From assembly GCA_021295915.1 (NCBI GenBank), contig JAGWBK010000001.1, forward strand, positions 203,644 to 267,643: a DNA stretch of 64,000 nt, given 5' to 3'. The notes beneath the pieces were generated by a model that worked only from the letters and a program-made list of their open reading frames with translations, had not been told where the DNA came from and did no database searches. The position numbers were made by a program, and so were the translations under genes. This document shows positions 36,703 to 45,967 of this stretch, one piece after another. This stretch comes from Dehalococcoidia bacterium (lineage in GTDB: Bacteria > Chloroflexota > Dehalococcoidia > Lucifugimonadales > UBA1123). How positions within the stretch are numbered: the stretch's first letter is position 1; each line of letters begins with the position of its first letter.

Positions 36703-38607
36703 CTACTTGTCGATGACTACCGTAGCGGGATTATTGAAGCTGCTTCCCCAGTAAGGGTGCCACTCCTTGATCGTCGGCAGTTTCACCCAGAAACTCTTGA
36801 CCGTCACTACCCCGGCATTTATATGCCAATACGACATATAGTTCTGGAAGTGGATGCTGTTCTCGATCCTCTTCTCCAGATTTGGCTCAATGTCGTTCTC
36901 GTAGTTCACATCGCAGATTACCGCCGGCAGCTCAGCGCCACCTAGGTGTCCTGGAGTAGGACAGAAGAACGGAGCCTTGGTCCCTCCTGGAGGCATGCCC
37001 CAGCCGTGCAACCACGGAACGTCCATTTCTTTCGTGACTGTCTCAGGTCTTCTGGAGGCGTAAGGTGATTTGTCCACCGTGACATCCAGGTTGAGGTTCT
37101 CTCGCCACATCTCGCCCACGGCATCCGCCACTTCTGGGTCCCATGTGTTTGGAACGCTTTCCGTAGCCCAGAAGACGACCGGGAAGCCATTAGGGAATCC
37201 GGCCTCTGCGAGGTATTCCTTTGCCATGGCAGGATCGAATGGGACTGTCCAATCTTCCTGGAAGTTCTCATCCCCTGGTGGGAACTGCGTGTGCATAGCC
37301 GTGTACGCTACATCACTGAAGCCGTCCATAACGTTGTCAACGATAGCCTGGCGGTCGATGGCCATAGACATTGCCCAGCGAACTTTCCTGGGCCCTTCCA
37401 TTTCAGGGCAGACTGAGCCCGCAGGCGGAGGCAAGGCCGAGAACAGCGCATCATAGTCGCAGCCCTCGCCATACGGGTTACCAATCCAGGGATGCTCTTC
37501 GTCGGGAAGGAATCCAGGCCTCGGATTGGCAATCAGGTCAGGTTCTTCACATTCAGGGCATACCTTTGCCCAATAGTTGCCCGAGAAGTAGATCGTATTC
37601 GGGTTGGGCAAGCCCATGGGCACCGCAATACCGCTGGTGTCATCGACTATCCCGGCTACTTTCTTCACTGAGATCTTCGTGATGTCAACTTCGCCGGTGC
37701 GGATCGCGGCTTCACGAGTCGCATCTTCCGGCATCTCGTATATGTTCAATGTCTTGACGTTGGGGACTATCCGCCAGTGGTCGACGAGCGCCTCTGCCTG
37801 AATCTCGTCGTTCCCAACCCACCGGTTGGCCTTAAACGGGCCTGTCCCAATCGGAGTCGTAATAAAGTCAGCCTCACCCATTTCCTCGAAGCAGTGCTTG
37901 CAGGTGATTCCGAACGTGGAGTCCCAGCCAAGTCCACCGTGGAGAACGCCCCAGGTCGGGCTGAATTCGCCAGGAACGACATTCATCTGCGCGGTGAACT
38001 CGTCTATGACTTCCCAACCTGCTCTGTGTCCAGGCGAGAGCTGCTCGCCTGCATTGCTGACCGAACCCGTCTTGAAAGCGTTGTTGAAAGTGAAAACGAC
38101 GTCCTCAGCCTTTAGTTCGCCCCAGTCGTCGTGCCACATGATTCCGCGTCGAATGGTCAGCGTTGCGCTGTTCATATCGTCAGCGATCGTCCATGACTCG
38201 GCAATCTCCGGCTCATGAATCTCCTGTGAAGGGATCGTTCCCGGCTCAGTGAACTGGGCCCTGAAGATTCCCTCAAAGATCTGGAAGTCCGTACCGGGTC
38301 CGCCAACGGTTCCGTTTGCGTCTTTCTCTTGTAGCTGCACCAGTGGGTGCAGTAGCGGGACACCGACGTAGAGTTCACCCTTCGGTTCCTTGTCCATGGC
38401 CTGTGGCGGAGCCGGAGCAGGCACTGCCGTGGCAGCAGGAGCGGGAGCCGCAGGTGCCGAGGTCGGAGCCGGCGCGGCAGGGGCCGCTGGGGCCGCCGGT
38501 TCGGCCTCTTCTTCGCTGCTACAGGCGATCACCATCAGAACGGCGATTGCGCCGAGAACCAGTACACACAGAGGCACTGAAAATGCCCTGCGTCTGAAGT
38601 AACCCAT
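36703..38607 (-). CDS. ABC transporter substrate-binding lipoprotein, family 5 (DppA/OppA-like)
   Basis: This 634-residue protein begins with a basic stretch and signal peptide ending in a lipobox (VLMVIAC, Cys near residue 29). An Ala/Pro-rich tether (about 30-70) follows, then an SBP_bac_5 fold. Family features include ESWTIADDMNSATLTIRRGIMWHD near residue 140 and VRWAMSMAIDRQAIVDNV near residue 405. Several Cys pairs (CKHC, CPEC) are unusual for the family and could form disulfides or bind metal. GGGAGG lies 5 nt before the ATG. It delivers a peptide or other oligomer to the two downstream permeases. Confidence 0.88.
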   Translation of the reverse strand: MGYFRRRAFSVPLCVLVLGAIAVLMVIACSSEEEAEPAAPAAPAAPAPTSAPAAPAPAATAVPAPAPPQAMDKEPKGELYVGVPLLHPLVQLQEKDANGTVGGPGTDFQIFEGIFRAQFTEPGTIPSQEIHEPEIAESWTIADDMNSATLTIRRGIMWHDDWGELKAEDVVFTFNNAFKTGSVSNAGEQLSPGHRAGWEVIDEFTAQMNVVPGEFSPTWGVLHGGLGWDSTFGITCKHCFEEMGEADFITTPIGTGPFKANRWVGNDEIQAEALVDHWRIVPNVKTLNIYEMPEDATREAAIRTGEVDITKISVKKVAGIVDDTSGIAVPMGLPNPNTIYFSGNYWAKVCPECEEPDLIANPRPGFLPDEEHPWIGNPYGEGCDYDALFSALPPPAGSVCPEMEGPRKVRWAMSMAIDRQAIVDNVMDGFSDVAYTAMHTQFPPGDENFQEDWTVPFDPAMAKEYLAEAGFPNGFPVVFWATESVPNTWDPEVADAVGEMWRENLNLDVTVDKSPYASRRPETVTKEMDVPWLHGWGMPPGGTKAPFFCPTPGHLGGAELPAVICDVNYENDIEPNLEKRIENSIHFQNYMSYWHINAGVVTVKSFWVKLPTIKEWHPYWGSSFNNPATVVIDK

Positions 38608-38720
38608 TAAAGCCTCCCAAAGGTGCTATGTGTCGCTCGAATCCGTATGGTCGAATTCCCGCTCTATGAGGGTGAGCAGACAACTACAGCGGAACTTAAA
38701 TAGTGTCCGCATTGGGTGCA

Positions 38721-38749
38721 AAAATACGTCGGCACTGGATATATGTCAA
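38721..38749 (-). promoter_or_regulatory. Predicted promoter of the peptide ABC operon
   Basis: On the minus strand TTGACA (38749-38744) is a perfect -35, the spacer is 17 nt, and TATTTT (38726-38721) is the -10. The leader would be about 105 nt long. Confidence 0.65.
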
Positions 38750-38793
38750 GTTTCCGCACTGGCTCTCTACCGGAGCACGTTTACGTTCCCTTA

Positions 38794-38823
38794 TTGCCCG
38801 CAAAACAGTCTAATCGTTACAAT
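38794..38823 (+). promoter_or_regulatory. Predicted promoter of tRNA-Pro
   Basis: TTGCCC (38794-38799), an 18-nt spacer and TACAAT (38818-38823) would start transcription near 38830, about 13 nt before the mature tRNA 5' end. Confidence 0.55.
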
Positions 38824-38842
38824 GTGGAGCGTTGGCGGTAGT

Positions 38843-38918
38843 CGGGGCGTAGCGCAGTCGGTAGCGCGCCACGTTCGGGACGTGGAGGTCGCTGGTTCAA
38901 GTCCAGTCGCCCCGACCA
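38843..38918 (+). tRNA. tRNA-Pro (anticodon CGG)
   Basis: The cloverleaf can be drawn by eye: acceptor CGGGGCG (38843-38849) pairs with CGCCCCG (38908-38914). The anticodon stem CCACG/CGTGG encloses the loop TTCGGGA with anticodon CGG, and the T-arm contains GGTTCAAGTCC. The 3' CCA is encoded (38916-38918). Confidence 0.95.
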
Positions 38919-38980
38919 GGCGGGTCCGGTCATCTTGAGCCCGCGCTCTGCTTCGGGTCGCACTGTCATCGGAATGGCCG

Positions 38981-40303
38981 GTGCCAGTGGATTATCTCGG
39001 GGAGACGATCTACTTGAACGGCGATGACGGCCGCGTCGGCATCCTGATGGGTGGCGGCCCAGCTCCGGGCATCAATAGCGCAATCAGCGCCGCTACCATA
39101 GAGGCGGTCAACCAGGGTTACGAGGTAGTCGGTATACTGGACGGCTTCTCTCACCTGATGGAGGGCCGCACCGACATGGTAGTTCCTCTCAGTATCGTCG
39201 ATGTCGCTCAGATCCATCATCGCGGTGGCTCGATAATCCGCACTTCCCGTGCCAACCCTACACGCAGACCCGAACACCTCGAAAACACCGTGAGCGCTCT
39301 TCAGCGTCTGGGAGTCTCCTACCTGGTTACCATTGGAGGCGACGACACCGCCTTCAGCGCGTCAGAGGTCTCCAGTCATGCTGGCAACCGCATCAGAGTT
39401 GCCCACATTCCTAAGACAATCGATAACGACCTGCCGCTGCCCGGTAACATGCCTACCTTCGGCTACGAGACGGCCCGACATCTGGGAACTGAGATCGTCC
39501 GTAACCTGATTGAAGATTTCAGGACCACCAACCGGTGGTATCTCGTGACCGCAATGGGACGCGCCGCCGGCCACCTCGCGCTCGGCATCGGCAAGGCGGC
39601 TGCCGCCACGCTAACCATAATTCCGGAGGAGTTCCCCGGAGACCGCATCAGACTGAGCCAGGTGTGCGACATCCTGGAGACAGCCATCTTCAAGCGTAGG
39701 GTCATGGGGAAGAGCCGGGGGCTCGCGGTGATTGCAGAGGGCGTGGCCGAGAGATTCGATCCTGAAGAGTTGGCGAGCATTCCAGGTGTGGAAGTATCCA
39801 GAGATCAGCACGGCCACCTGAGGCTTGGCGACATCCAGTTGGAAAAGGCGCTCCGACGGGAGATTCAGACGCGATTCGCTGTACGCGGGGAGAACCTCCA
39901 GATTGTGGACAGCAATGTTGGATACGAACTGAGATCGTACCCACCTATTCCGTTTGACATCGACTACACTCGCAGCCTTGGCTATGGTGCCGCAAGATTC
40001 CTGCTCGGTAGTGCAGAACAGTCTCCCGATACTACTGGAGGACTGATCTGCCAGGTAAACGGGAAGATTGAAGTCCTCCCATTCAGCCAGCTCAGGGACC
40101 CATCCACCGGACGAACGAAGGTGCGGACTGTAGACATTCACGGCGATGGCTACCGGATAGCACGCAAGTACATGATCAGGTTGGAAAAGTCAGACCTGAA
40201 GGATCCCAACATGTGTCGCAAACTGGCCGATCAGGTAGGCATGACGCCCGACGCCTTCGTCCAGAGGTATGGCGGTGTGGTAGAGTTGGCCGGCGCCAAT
40301 TAG
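38981..40303 (+). CDS. 6-phosphofructokinase, probably pyrophosphate-dependent
   Basis: This 440-residue PfkA-superfamily enzyme phosphorylates fructose-6-phosphate. GGDDTAFSA near residue 120 has Asp where ATP enzymes have Gly, and PKTIDNDLPL near residue 145 has Lys where ATP enzymes usually have Gly. Both substitutions are diagnostic of PPi-dependent PFKs, and such enzymes are reversible. AMGRAAGHLALG and FGYETARH complete the active site. The start is GTG (a second GTG lies two codons on) without a strong ribosome binding site. Aldolase follows 18 nt downstream, so consecutive glycolytic steps share an operon. Confidence 0.88.
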   Translation: MPVDYLGETIYLNGDDGRVGILMGGGPAPGINSAISAATIEAVNQGYEVVGILDGFSHLMEGRTDMVVPLSIVDVAQIHHRGGSIIRTSRANPTRRPEHLENTVSALQRLGVSYLVTIGGDDTAFSASEVSSHAGNRIRVAHIPKTIDNDLPLPGNMPTFGYETARHLGTEIVRNLIEDFRTTNRWYLVTAMGRAAGHLALGIGKAAAATLTIIPEEFPGDRIRLSQVCDILETAIFKRRVMGKSRGLAVIAEGVAERFDPEELASIPGVEVSRDQHGHLRLGDIQLEKALRREIQTRFAVRGENLQIVDSNVGYELRSYPPIPFDIDYTRSLGYGAARFLLGSAEQSPDTTGGLICQVNGKIEVLPFSQLRDPSTGRTKVRTVDIHGDGYRIARKYMIRLEKSDLKDPNMCRKLADQVGMTPDAFVQRYGGVVELAGAN

Positions 40304-40321
40304 TTTCACAGGATATGAGGG

Positions 40322-41347
40322 ATGACCGCTGAAACGCTAGTCCGGACCGCCCAGACGCTTGTTGCCCCTGGAAAGGGAATTCTCGCTGCTGACGAGAGTA
40401 CACGCACCATAGGCTCCAGATTTGTCCAGCTTGGCATAGAGAACACCGAGGTCAACCGTAGAGACTATCGTGAGATGCTCTTTACAACTGTGGGTATCGA
40501 CGATCATATCAGTGGTGTGATTCTCTACGATGAAACACTTCGGCAGAATGGCGCGAGCGGTACATCCATCGTTGAGATGCTCTCGCGACGAGGAATACTG
40601 GCAGGCATAAAGGTCGATACCGGTGCCAAGGATCTTGCAAATGCACCGAAGGAAATGGTCACCGAAGGGCTCGACGGGCTTCGTGACCGGCTCAGTGAGT
40701 ACAGGGAAGTAGGCGCGAGATTCACCAAGTGGCGGGCAGTCATCAATGTCGGCCCTACAATCCCCACCGACTACTGCATAGAGGTCAACGCGCATGCGCT
40801 TGCCAGATATGCTGCCCTGGCGCAGGAGGCTGGCCTTGTGCCGATAGTCGAGCCGGAGGTCATGATGGCCGGCACTCACGACATTGACCGGTGCCAGGAA
40901 GTGACAGAGTTAGCCCTTCAACGCACGTACGCCCATCTGCTGTCGCAGCGTGTGCTACTAGAGGGCACGCTCCTGAAGCCGAATATGGTGGTGTCCGGCA
41001 AAGATTCATCAAACAGGGCTGGCGTCCAGGAGGTCGCACTCAGGACCGTTGAGACCCTGATGAGGTCCGTACCGGCTGCCGTACCTGGAATCATGTTCCT
41101 GTCCGGCGGGCAGGGAGATGAGGAAGCCACCAGTAACCTTAACGCTATCGTGCTCAGAGGCCGAGAAGTGGGTGTTCCGTGGGAGCTTAGCTTCTCGTTT
41201 GCACGGGGCCTTCATTCAGCCTCCTTGCGAGAGTGGGCTGGCGATGTCGCGAATGTCGTGAAGGCCCAGACAACTTTCCAGACACGGGCGCGCCTCACTG
41301 CCGCCGCCCGGCGGGGAGAACTGTCCGCTCAGTCGGTCGCATCCTAG
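40322..41347 (+). CDS. Fructose-bisphosphate aldolase, class I
   Basis: This 341-residue Schiff-base aldolase splits fructose-1,6-bisphosphate. The N-terminal LVAPGKGILAADEST is the eukaryotic-type class I signature. VDTGAKD, TKWRAVI, EPEVM and the active-site Lys in EGTLLKPNMV near residue 220 are all present, followed by FLSGGQGDEEA. The length is slightly shorter than animal aldolases. It lies directly downstream of the PFK. Confidence 0.93.
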   Translation: MTAETLVRTAQTLVAPGKGILAADESTRTIGSRFVQLGIENTEVNRRDYREMLFTTVGIDDHISGVILYDETLRQNGASGTSIVEMLSRRGILAGIKVDTGAKDLANAPKEMVTEGLDGLRDRLSEYREVGARFTKWRAVINVGPTIPTDYCIEVNAHALARYAALAQEAGLVPIVEPEVMMAGTHDIDRCQEVTELALQRTYAHLLSQRVLLEGTLLKPNMVVSGKDSSNRAGVQEVALRTVETLMRSVPAAVPGIMFLSGGQGDEEATSNLNAIVLRGREVGVPWELSFSFARGLHSASLREWAGDVANVVKAQTTFQTRARLTAAARRGELSAQSVAS

Positions 41348-41380
41348 TACCAGACTGAAGCAATTACCGCGGGACCGTCT

Positions 41381-42106
41381 CTAGGGGACGTCCATTGTCC
41401 TGAGCCGCCATACTGTCAGCAGCCAGAAGGCAACGGCCACCAACGCAGCTCCAATGAGCGCCACCGGCATGTCGATAGTCTGCTCTGCCACCGCCTCAAG
41501 TGCACTGTCGCTAAGCCCATACATGACAGAGAGGGCGTAGGCGCTCACACTCAGGTACTTCACCCCAGGGACCAAGGCACTGATGACACCCTCCCACAGG
41601 AAGACGTAGACAATCGCAAAGGCTAGTGCTCTCGTTGTTATGAGTCCTGCCCAAGTGAAGACTGCTGCGTAGGCTGCGGCTCCGACAATTGTACCCGCAC
41701 ACACGGCGGCTACCGTGGTCACATCGCCATCCATGCCGACGTAGATAGTGACAGCGGCGCTCACTACTACCAGCGGCGCTCCGATCAGAACCGGCGCAGC
41801 CAATTTGGAGAGCGCGATCTTCCACCTCGCCGCGGGTGTCATGATGATGAAACTCAGAGTCCTGTCCTCTAGGTCGTTTCCGAAGACGGTGGTGGAGAAC
41901 GAGATCATCACGATCGGAAGTACGACACCGACAATCAGGGCGTTTACTATGGCATTTACGAAATCCCCAGGATCCCCGTCCCCATCGGAGGCCGTGAGAC
42001 GCAGCAGCACCGTCAATGCAACTGGGAGCAGCACGAGCAGTAGGACGATAAGTAGACGCCGAACCCCGGTTATCTGCCTGAGGGACAGCCCAAAAACGGG
42101 TCCCAT
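41381..42106 (-). CDS. ABC-2 type permease
   Basis: This 241-residue protein has about six hydrophobic segments. The segment FGNDLEDRTLSFIIMTPAARW near residue 75 is the ABC-2 family signature (E/D-x-T-x-x-x-x-x-T-P). The ATG directly abuts the stop codon of the preceding ATPase gene (TAGATG), so it is its translationally coupled partner. It is the last gene of a four-gene unit. The exported substrate is unknown. Confidence 0.8.
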   Translation of the reverse strand: MGPVFGLSLRQITGVRRLLIVLLLVLLPVALTVLLRLTASDGDGDPGDFVNAIVNALIVGVVLPIVMISFSTTVFGNDLEDRTLSFIIMTPAARWKIALSKLAAPVLIGAPLVVVSAAVTIYVGMDGDVTTVAAVCAGTIVGAAAYAAVFTWAGLITTRALAFAIVYVFLWEGVISALVPGVKYLSVSAYALSVMYGLSDSALEAVAEQTIDMPVALIGAALVAVAFWLLTVWRLRTMDVP

Positions 42107-43048
42107 CTAACGTTCCACCATGTACTCGAAGAGGCTCTCCAGCGACTCGTCCAGCGGCTCTACTCTCGTCAGGCGAATGCCTCTCTCCTGGGCTAGCTTG
42201 GGAATAGAAGTCTGAAGAGCCGCCACGTTACGACTGTGGACAATAAGAGAACGGTCGTCGGAAAAGGCAACAGAGTCCACGGTGTTCATGCCAATGATCG
42301 CAGAGGCCATCTCGTTGGGACGATCGACTACTACTCGGAGCTGGTACGCGTGTTCATCCAACCTCGCCCTGATCGCGCGAAAGTCTCCCGATGCCGCGAG
42401 CTTTCCGCTGAGCATGAGTAGGATCCTTCCAGCGAGAGTCTCTACTTCCTCTAGGATGTGGGACGAGATCAGAATGGTCTTGCCATCAGATGCCAGTCGT
42501 TCCATGGAGTCCTGGAACTCGATGCGCTGACGCGGGTCCGTGCCATTGAGTGGCTCATCCAGGATGATCACTTCCGGGTCGTGGACCAGCGCGGCCGCCA
42601 GCCGCATTCGCTGTCTCATGCCCCTGGAGTAGCCGCCCATAGACCTGTTCTGGACGTCCTGAAGTCCGACCATCTCCACTGCTCTATCGACGGCATTTGA
42701 TACGTCGGCTACCTCGTGAAGCTTGGCCGATGTTTCAACGAACTGGCGACCGGTCAGAAAAGGATAGATTGACTCGTGCTCGGGCATGAACCCTACGCGC
42801 CGATAGAGTCCCGGGTTGTCCCTTACCGGCTGATCCAGGACGTTGACAGCACCTCTCGAACATGCGCTCAGGCCAGCGACCAAGTACAGAAGTGTCGTTT
42901 TTCCCGCTCCGTTCGGTCCGAGCAACCCAGTGATGCCGGGATATACCTCTAGAGAGACATCGTTCACGGCAACAACATTGCCATACCACTTCGACACTTC
43001 AGATACCTCAATTGAGGCCCTGAGTGAATTCAGCGCTCCTTCTTGCAT
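42107..43048 (-). CDS. ABC transporter ATPase
   Basis: This 313-residue protein has Walker A GLLGPNGAGKTTLLY near residue 35, a YSRGMRQRMRLA signature, Walker B VIILDEPLNGTDP and a switch His in ISSHILEE. A C-terminal domain of about 90 residues follows, as in bacitracin- or Nat-type exporter ATPases. The ATG overlaps the stop of the preceding permease in TGATG; a TTG one codon upstream is less likely. Confidence 0.9.
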   Translation of the reverse strand: MQEGALNSLRASIEVSEVSKWYGNVVAVNDVSLEVYPGITGLLGPNGAGKTTLLYLVAGLSACSRGAVNVLDQPVRDNPGLYRRVGFMPEHESIYPFLTGRQFVETSAKLHEVADVSNAVDRAVEMVGLQDVQNRSMGGYSRGMRQRMRLAAALVHDPEVIILDEPLNGTDPRQRIEFQDSMERLASDGKTILISSHILEEVETLAGRILLMLSGKLAASGDFRAIRARLDEHAYQLRVVVDRPNEMASAIIGMNTVDSVAFSDDRSLIVHSRNVAALQTSIPKLAQERGIRLTRVEPLDESLESLFEYMVER

Positions 43049-44088
43049 CAAGTCACTAGCCTTCTATAGCGGCTCCACAGAACTGCTGCCGGGACCGAGA
43101 CTATGACGATCCACCACACCACCGCTACAGAGGGCGGCAACGGGATTAGTTCTGTCTCAGGAGTTAACTCCTCTTCATACTCGCCAAAAATCAGGTCACT
43201 AATCTGCAGCGGAATGCCTCCAAAGTCGAGCAGTCGTGCCCACCTTCCCACGATTCCGAGCTCGGGTTCGCAACCAGTGTTTGAATTGTCGAGTCCTGCG
43301 AGGCCGCCGCTCCCAAACGTCACGGCAAGGCTAGCCCCAGACGTGGAATCAGAGTTCGCCTGCCGGCCCGATGTGCTCTGTTCCACATCGGGTGAAGTTA
43401 CACAGTCGATCTCACTAAGCGCAGCTACCACAACCGTGGTAACCACGAACAGACCTATCACCGCCAGCGAAGCGTAGGCTCGCCTCGTTGTAAGTGACGC
43501 AGCCGCGAGAGGTATAGTCGTGGTCACAGCAGCGATAGCCAGTCCAGCCAGTAGGAATCTCGGAACGTGCGCCCAGTTCTCTCGAACATATGCAAAGGGC
43601 TCTTCTGAACCCATTGCCAGCCCGGTGAGGAGCACCACCTGTCCTGCGTATATGAAAACGAGGCTGACCGCAAAGAAAGACAGCCATCTGCTTGCCACAT
43701 AGTCATTCGACGACAGCGGACGCACCAGGTACAGGTTAATCACGCCACTCTTACGGTCTGAACAGAGGAGTTCAGGGGCGATGATTGCAGCAAAAATCAG
43801 TAGAATCGGCGAGACAATCGCATAGTAGTCCTGAGGTCCAGGGAGGTCCAGCACATCGGCAAACACCTCTCCCAGCAGTCCTGCCATGATGGACAGAATC
43901 GCAGCCGGGGCCATGACCGCCACGAGGAAGAGCACTGGCAAGACCTTGGCCCACGCGCCTCGGCCTAGTCCAAAACAAGTCCGAACGCCGTTCACGAAGA
44001 GTGCTCTGCGCGCCCGAGTTCTTCCTTCTCTGGGACCGTCATAGTGGCGATATCCGAGGTCGAAAACCTGGCCCTCGGGAGTACTCAT
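43048..44088 (-). CDS. ABC-2 type permease, large
   Basis: This 346-residue membrane protein has about six helices, and an extracytoplasmic loop of about 70 residues near its C-terminal half (about 220-320) containing two Cys. LLCSDRKSGVINLYLVRPLSSNDYV near residue 105 resembles the ABC-2 consensus. It overlaps the upstream ATPase by ATGA and the downstream ATPase by TGATG, so all four genes 41381-44987 are coupled. Its size differs from the second permease, so the unit could form one heteromeric exporter or two. Confidence 0.75.
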   Translation of the reverse strand: MSTPEGQVFDLGYRHYDGPREGRTRARRALFVNGVRTCFGLGRGAWAKVLPVLFLVAVMAPAAILSIMAGLLGEVFADVLDLPGPQDYYAIVSPILLIFAAIIAPELLCSDRKSGVINLYLVRPLSSNDYVASRWLSFFAVSLVFIYAGQVVLLTGLAMGSEEPFAYVRENWAHVPRFLLAGLAIAAVTTTIPLAAASLTTRRAYASLAVIGLFVVTTVVVAALSEIDCVTSPDVEQSTSGRQANSDSTSGASLAVTFGSGGLAGLDNSNTGCEPELGIVGRWARLLDFGGIPLQISDLIFGEYEEELTPETELIPLPPSVAVVWWIVIVSVPAAVLWSRYRRLVT

Positions 44089-44987
44089 TCCGACCCATCT
44101 CTGAATATGTCGGACAGACGGCGGCGGCGCGGACCCAGTCTCCTGAGCCTCGATCCTGCTTCTACAAGGGCATCCCTGATCTGATCGTATTCGGAATCAC
44201 CCACGCCCTCCACAGCAACGGAGACACCGTCCACAGACGCTTCCAGTCCACGTGCCGACAGCGTTGCAATAAGCGATTGCACATCGTCGTAAACGTCAAT
44301 GTAGACAGTCTCTGACTCTGCGGTGAATCCAGAGACATCGCCAGCCGCAGTGACTTCCCCGCCCTCCAGCACGATGATGCGGTCGCACGTTGTCTCGACA
44401 TCTCCCATGAGGTGAGTGGAGAGCATGATGCTGATTCCGAATTCCTTGCCAGTCCGCCGGATCAGCGCCAGCATCTCCTCACGTCCCACGGGGTCCAGTC
44501 CAGCCGTTGGTTCATCCAGAAAGACCATCTCGGGATCATGTACAAGAGCCTGCGCGAGCTTAACTCTCTGCTTCATGCCAGTGGAGTATTCCCCCATGGA
44601 ACGGTACCGCTCTTCGTCGAGACCAACGTGTCTGAGGATGTCTGCAGTCCGGCTGCGCGCGGCACCAGTCGGGAGTCCACTGATCTGCGCCATATGTGCC
44701 AGGAACTCGGTGGCTGTCAGCGGCAATGGAAGACATTCATGCTCTGGCATGTATCCAAGGTGGGTACGCGCCATTACATTCTCGTAAGGCTTCTCCCCCA
44801 TGACGGTTGCAGAACCCGACGTCGGGATAAGCAGGCCGAGGAATAGCTTCATGGCCGTACTCTTGCCCGCTCCGTTCGGACCAAGAAGCCCAGTGATGCC
44901 ACTTTCAACGGTGAAGTTCACACTGTCGAGGGCAAGTGTTGAACCGTAGCGCTTGGTGAGGTCAGTGGCTTCGAGTAGGGGCGGCAT
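44085..44987 (-). CDS. ABC transporter ATPase
   Basis: This 300-residue protein has Walker A GLLGPNGAGKSTAMK near residue 38, signature YSTGMKQRVKLA, Walker B MVFLDEPTAGLDP and STHLMGD with the switch His. The ATG at 44987 is preferred over an upstream start because TATACT lies exactly six bases before it, which would place the mRNA 5' end at the ATG. It is the first gene of the four-gene ABC unit. Confidence 0.9.
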   Translation of the reverse strand: MPPLLEATDLTKRYGSTLALDSVNFTVESGITGLLGPNGAGKSTAMKLFLGLLIPTSGSATVMGEKPYENVMARTHLGYMPEHECLPLPLTATEFLAHMAQISGLPTGAARSRTADILRHVGLDEERYRSMGEYSTGMKQRVKLAQALVHDPEMVFLDEPTAGLDPVGREEMLALIRRTGKEFGISIMLSTHLMGDVETTCDRIIVLEGGEVTAAGDVSGFTAESETVYIDVYDDVQSLIATLSARGLEASVDGVSVAVEGVGDSEYDQIRDALVEAGSRLRRLGPRRRRLSDIFRDGSE

Positions 44988-44993
44988 GGAGTG

Positions 44994-45023
44994 AGTATAT
45001 TGGCGTCTTCCGAATAGAAACAA
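44994..45023 (-). promoter_or_regulatory. Predicted leaderless promoter of the ABC-2 unit
   Basis: On the minus strand TTGTTT (45023-45018), an 18-nt spacer and TATACT (44999-44994) end six bases before the ATG. No ribosome binding site lies between them, so the transcript is probably leaderless. Confidence 0.55.
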
Positions 45024-45055
45024 GGCCGATATGACAGCCTAGCTAATCGGAGACT

Positions 45056-45967
45056 TTAACTGTTGAACACCTTGTCGGGCCGCCACTGTCGAAGCTTGGC
45101 GTCGAATCGCATTATGGCAACGAAGGCGCCGTCCGTACCGTAGGCTCTGATGCGCCCTGAGCCCGGTTCAGTTGAAGGCCCAACGCCTGGGGGTAGTGCT
45201 CTGCCATTGCGTATTGCAGACTGGTGTTGTTGGCCGACGATTATTGCCGGCATCGACTCGAGGACACTATCCGGGCCAATCAGCCAATCAGCCGTACGAC
45301 CGGACTCTATCTCCCGCTGAGCATCCTCTAGTGAGACTGCATCGTCAATGTGAAAAGGCCCCGTCCTGCGGCGGACCAGCGACTTCATGTGACCTCCACA
45401 TCCGAGCGCGTTCCCGAGATCGTGGGCGAGTGAACGAACGTAGAACCCCTTTCCACACACGATGTTCACCGTGGCAACTGGAGGGACCCACTCCGTAAGA
45501 TAGATTTCGTGGACGACTACTGGCCTGGAGTCAAGCTCGACCTTGACACCTTCCCTGGCGAGATCATAGAGTCGCCTGCCCTGCCTCTTCAGCGCGCTGT
45601 ACATGGGTGGGACCTGGGCGATCTCACCCTGGAAGTCTTCAAGTGCCGACTCTATCGCCTGGCGTGTGACGTGGGAGGCATCTCGATCAGCGGCAATGTC
45701 GCCCATCGCGTCATAGGTGTCCGTGGTCACTCCCATGTGAATACCACACGTGTACTCTTTCGAGCTGTCGAGCAGAAACTCCATGACTCGCGTTGCCTGT
45801 CCAATGCAAACAGGTATAACCCCCGTGGCTATTGGATCGAGGGTCCCGCCATGTCCGACGCCCTTCTTGACACCCAGGGCACGCTTGACGCGCCGAACGA
45901 CCTCCATCGAGGTCATTCCATAGGGTTTGTCTACGTTGAGGATGCCCGAAGGCGGCCTGTCCGTCAT
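45056..45967 (-). CDS. truB: tRNA pseudouridine-55 synthase
   Basis: This 303-residue enzyme makes pseudouridine 55 in the tRNA T-loop. The N-terminal NVDKPYGMTSMEVVRRVKR and the catalytic Asp in HGGTLDPIATGV near residue 40 are diagnostic. YTCGIHMGVTTDTYDAMGD and RSLAHDLGNALGCGGH follow. The start overlaps the rbfA stop (ATGA). It is the last gene of the nusA operon. Confidence 0.95.
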   Translation of the reverse strand: MTDRPPSGILNVDKPYGMTSMEVVRRVKRALGVKKGVGHGGTLDPIATGVIPVCIGQATRVMEFLLDSSKEYTCGIHMGVTTDTYDAMGDIAADRDASHVTRQAIESALEDFQGEIAQVPPMYSALKRQGRRLYDLAREGVKVELDSRPVVVHEIYLTEWVPPVATVNIVCGKGFYVRSLAHDLGNALGCGGHMKSLVRRRTGPFHIDDAVSLEDAQREIESGRTADWLIGPDSVLESMPAIIVGQQHQSAIRNGRALPPGVGPSTEPGSGRIRAYGTDGAFVAIMRFDAKLRQWRPDKVFNS

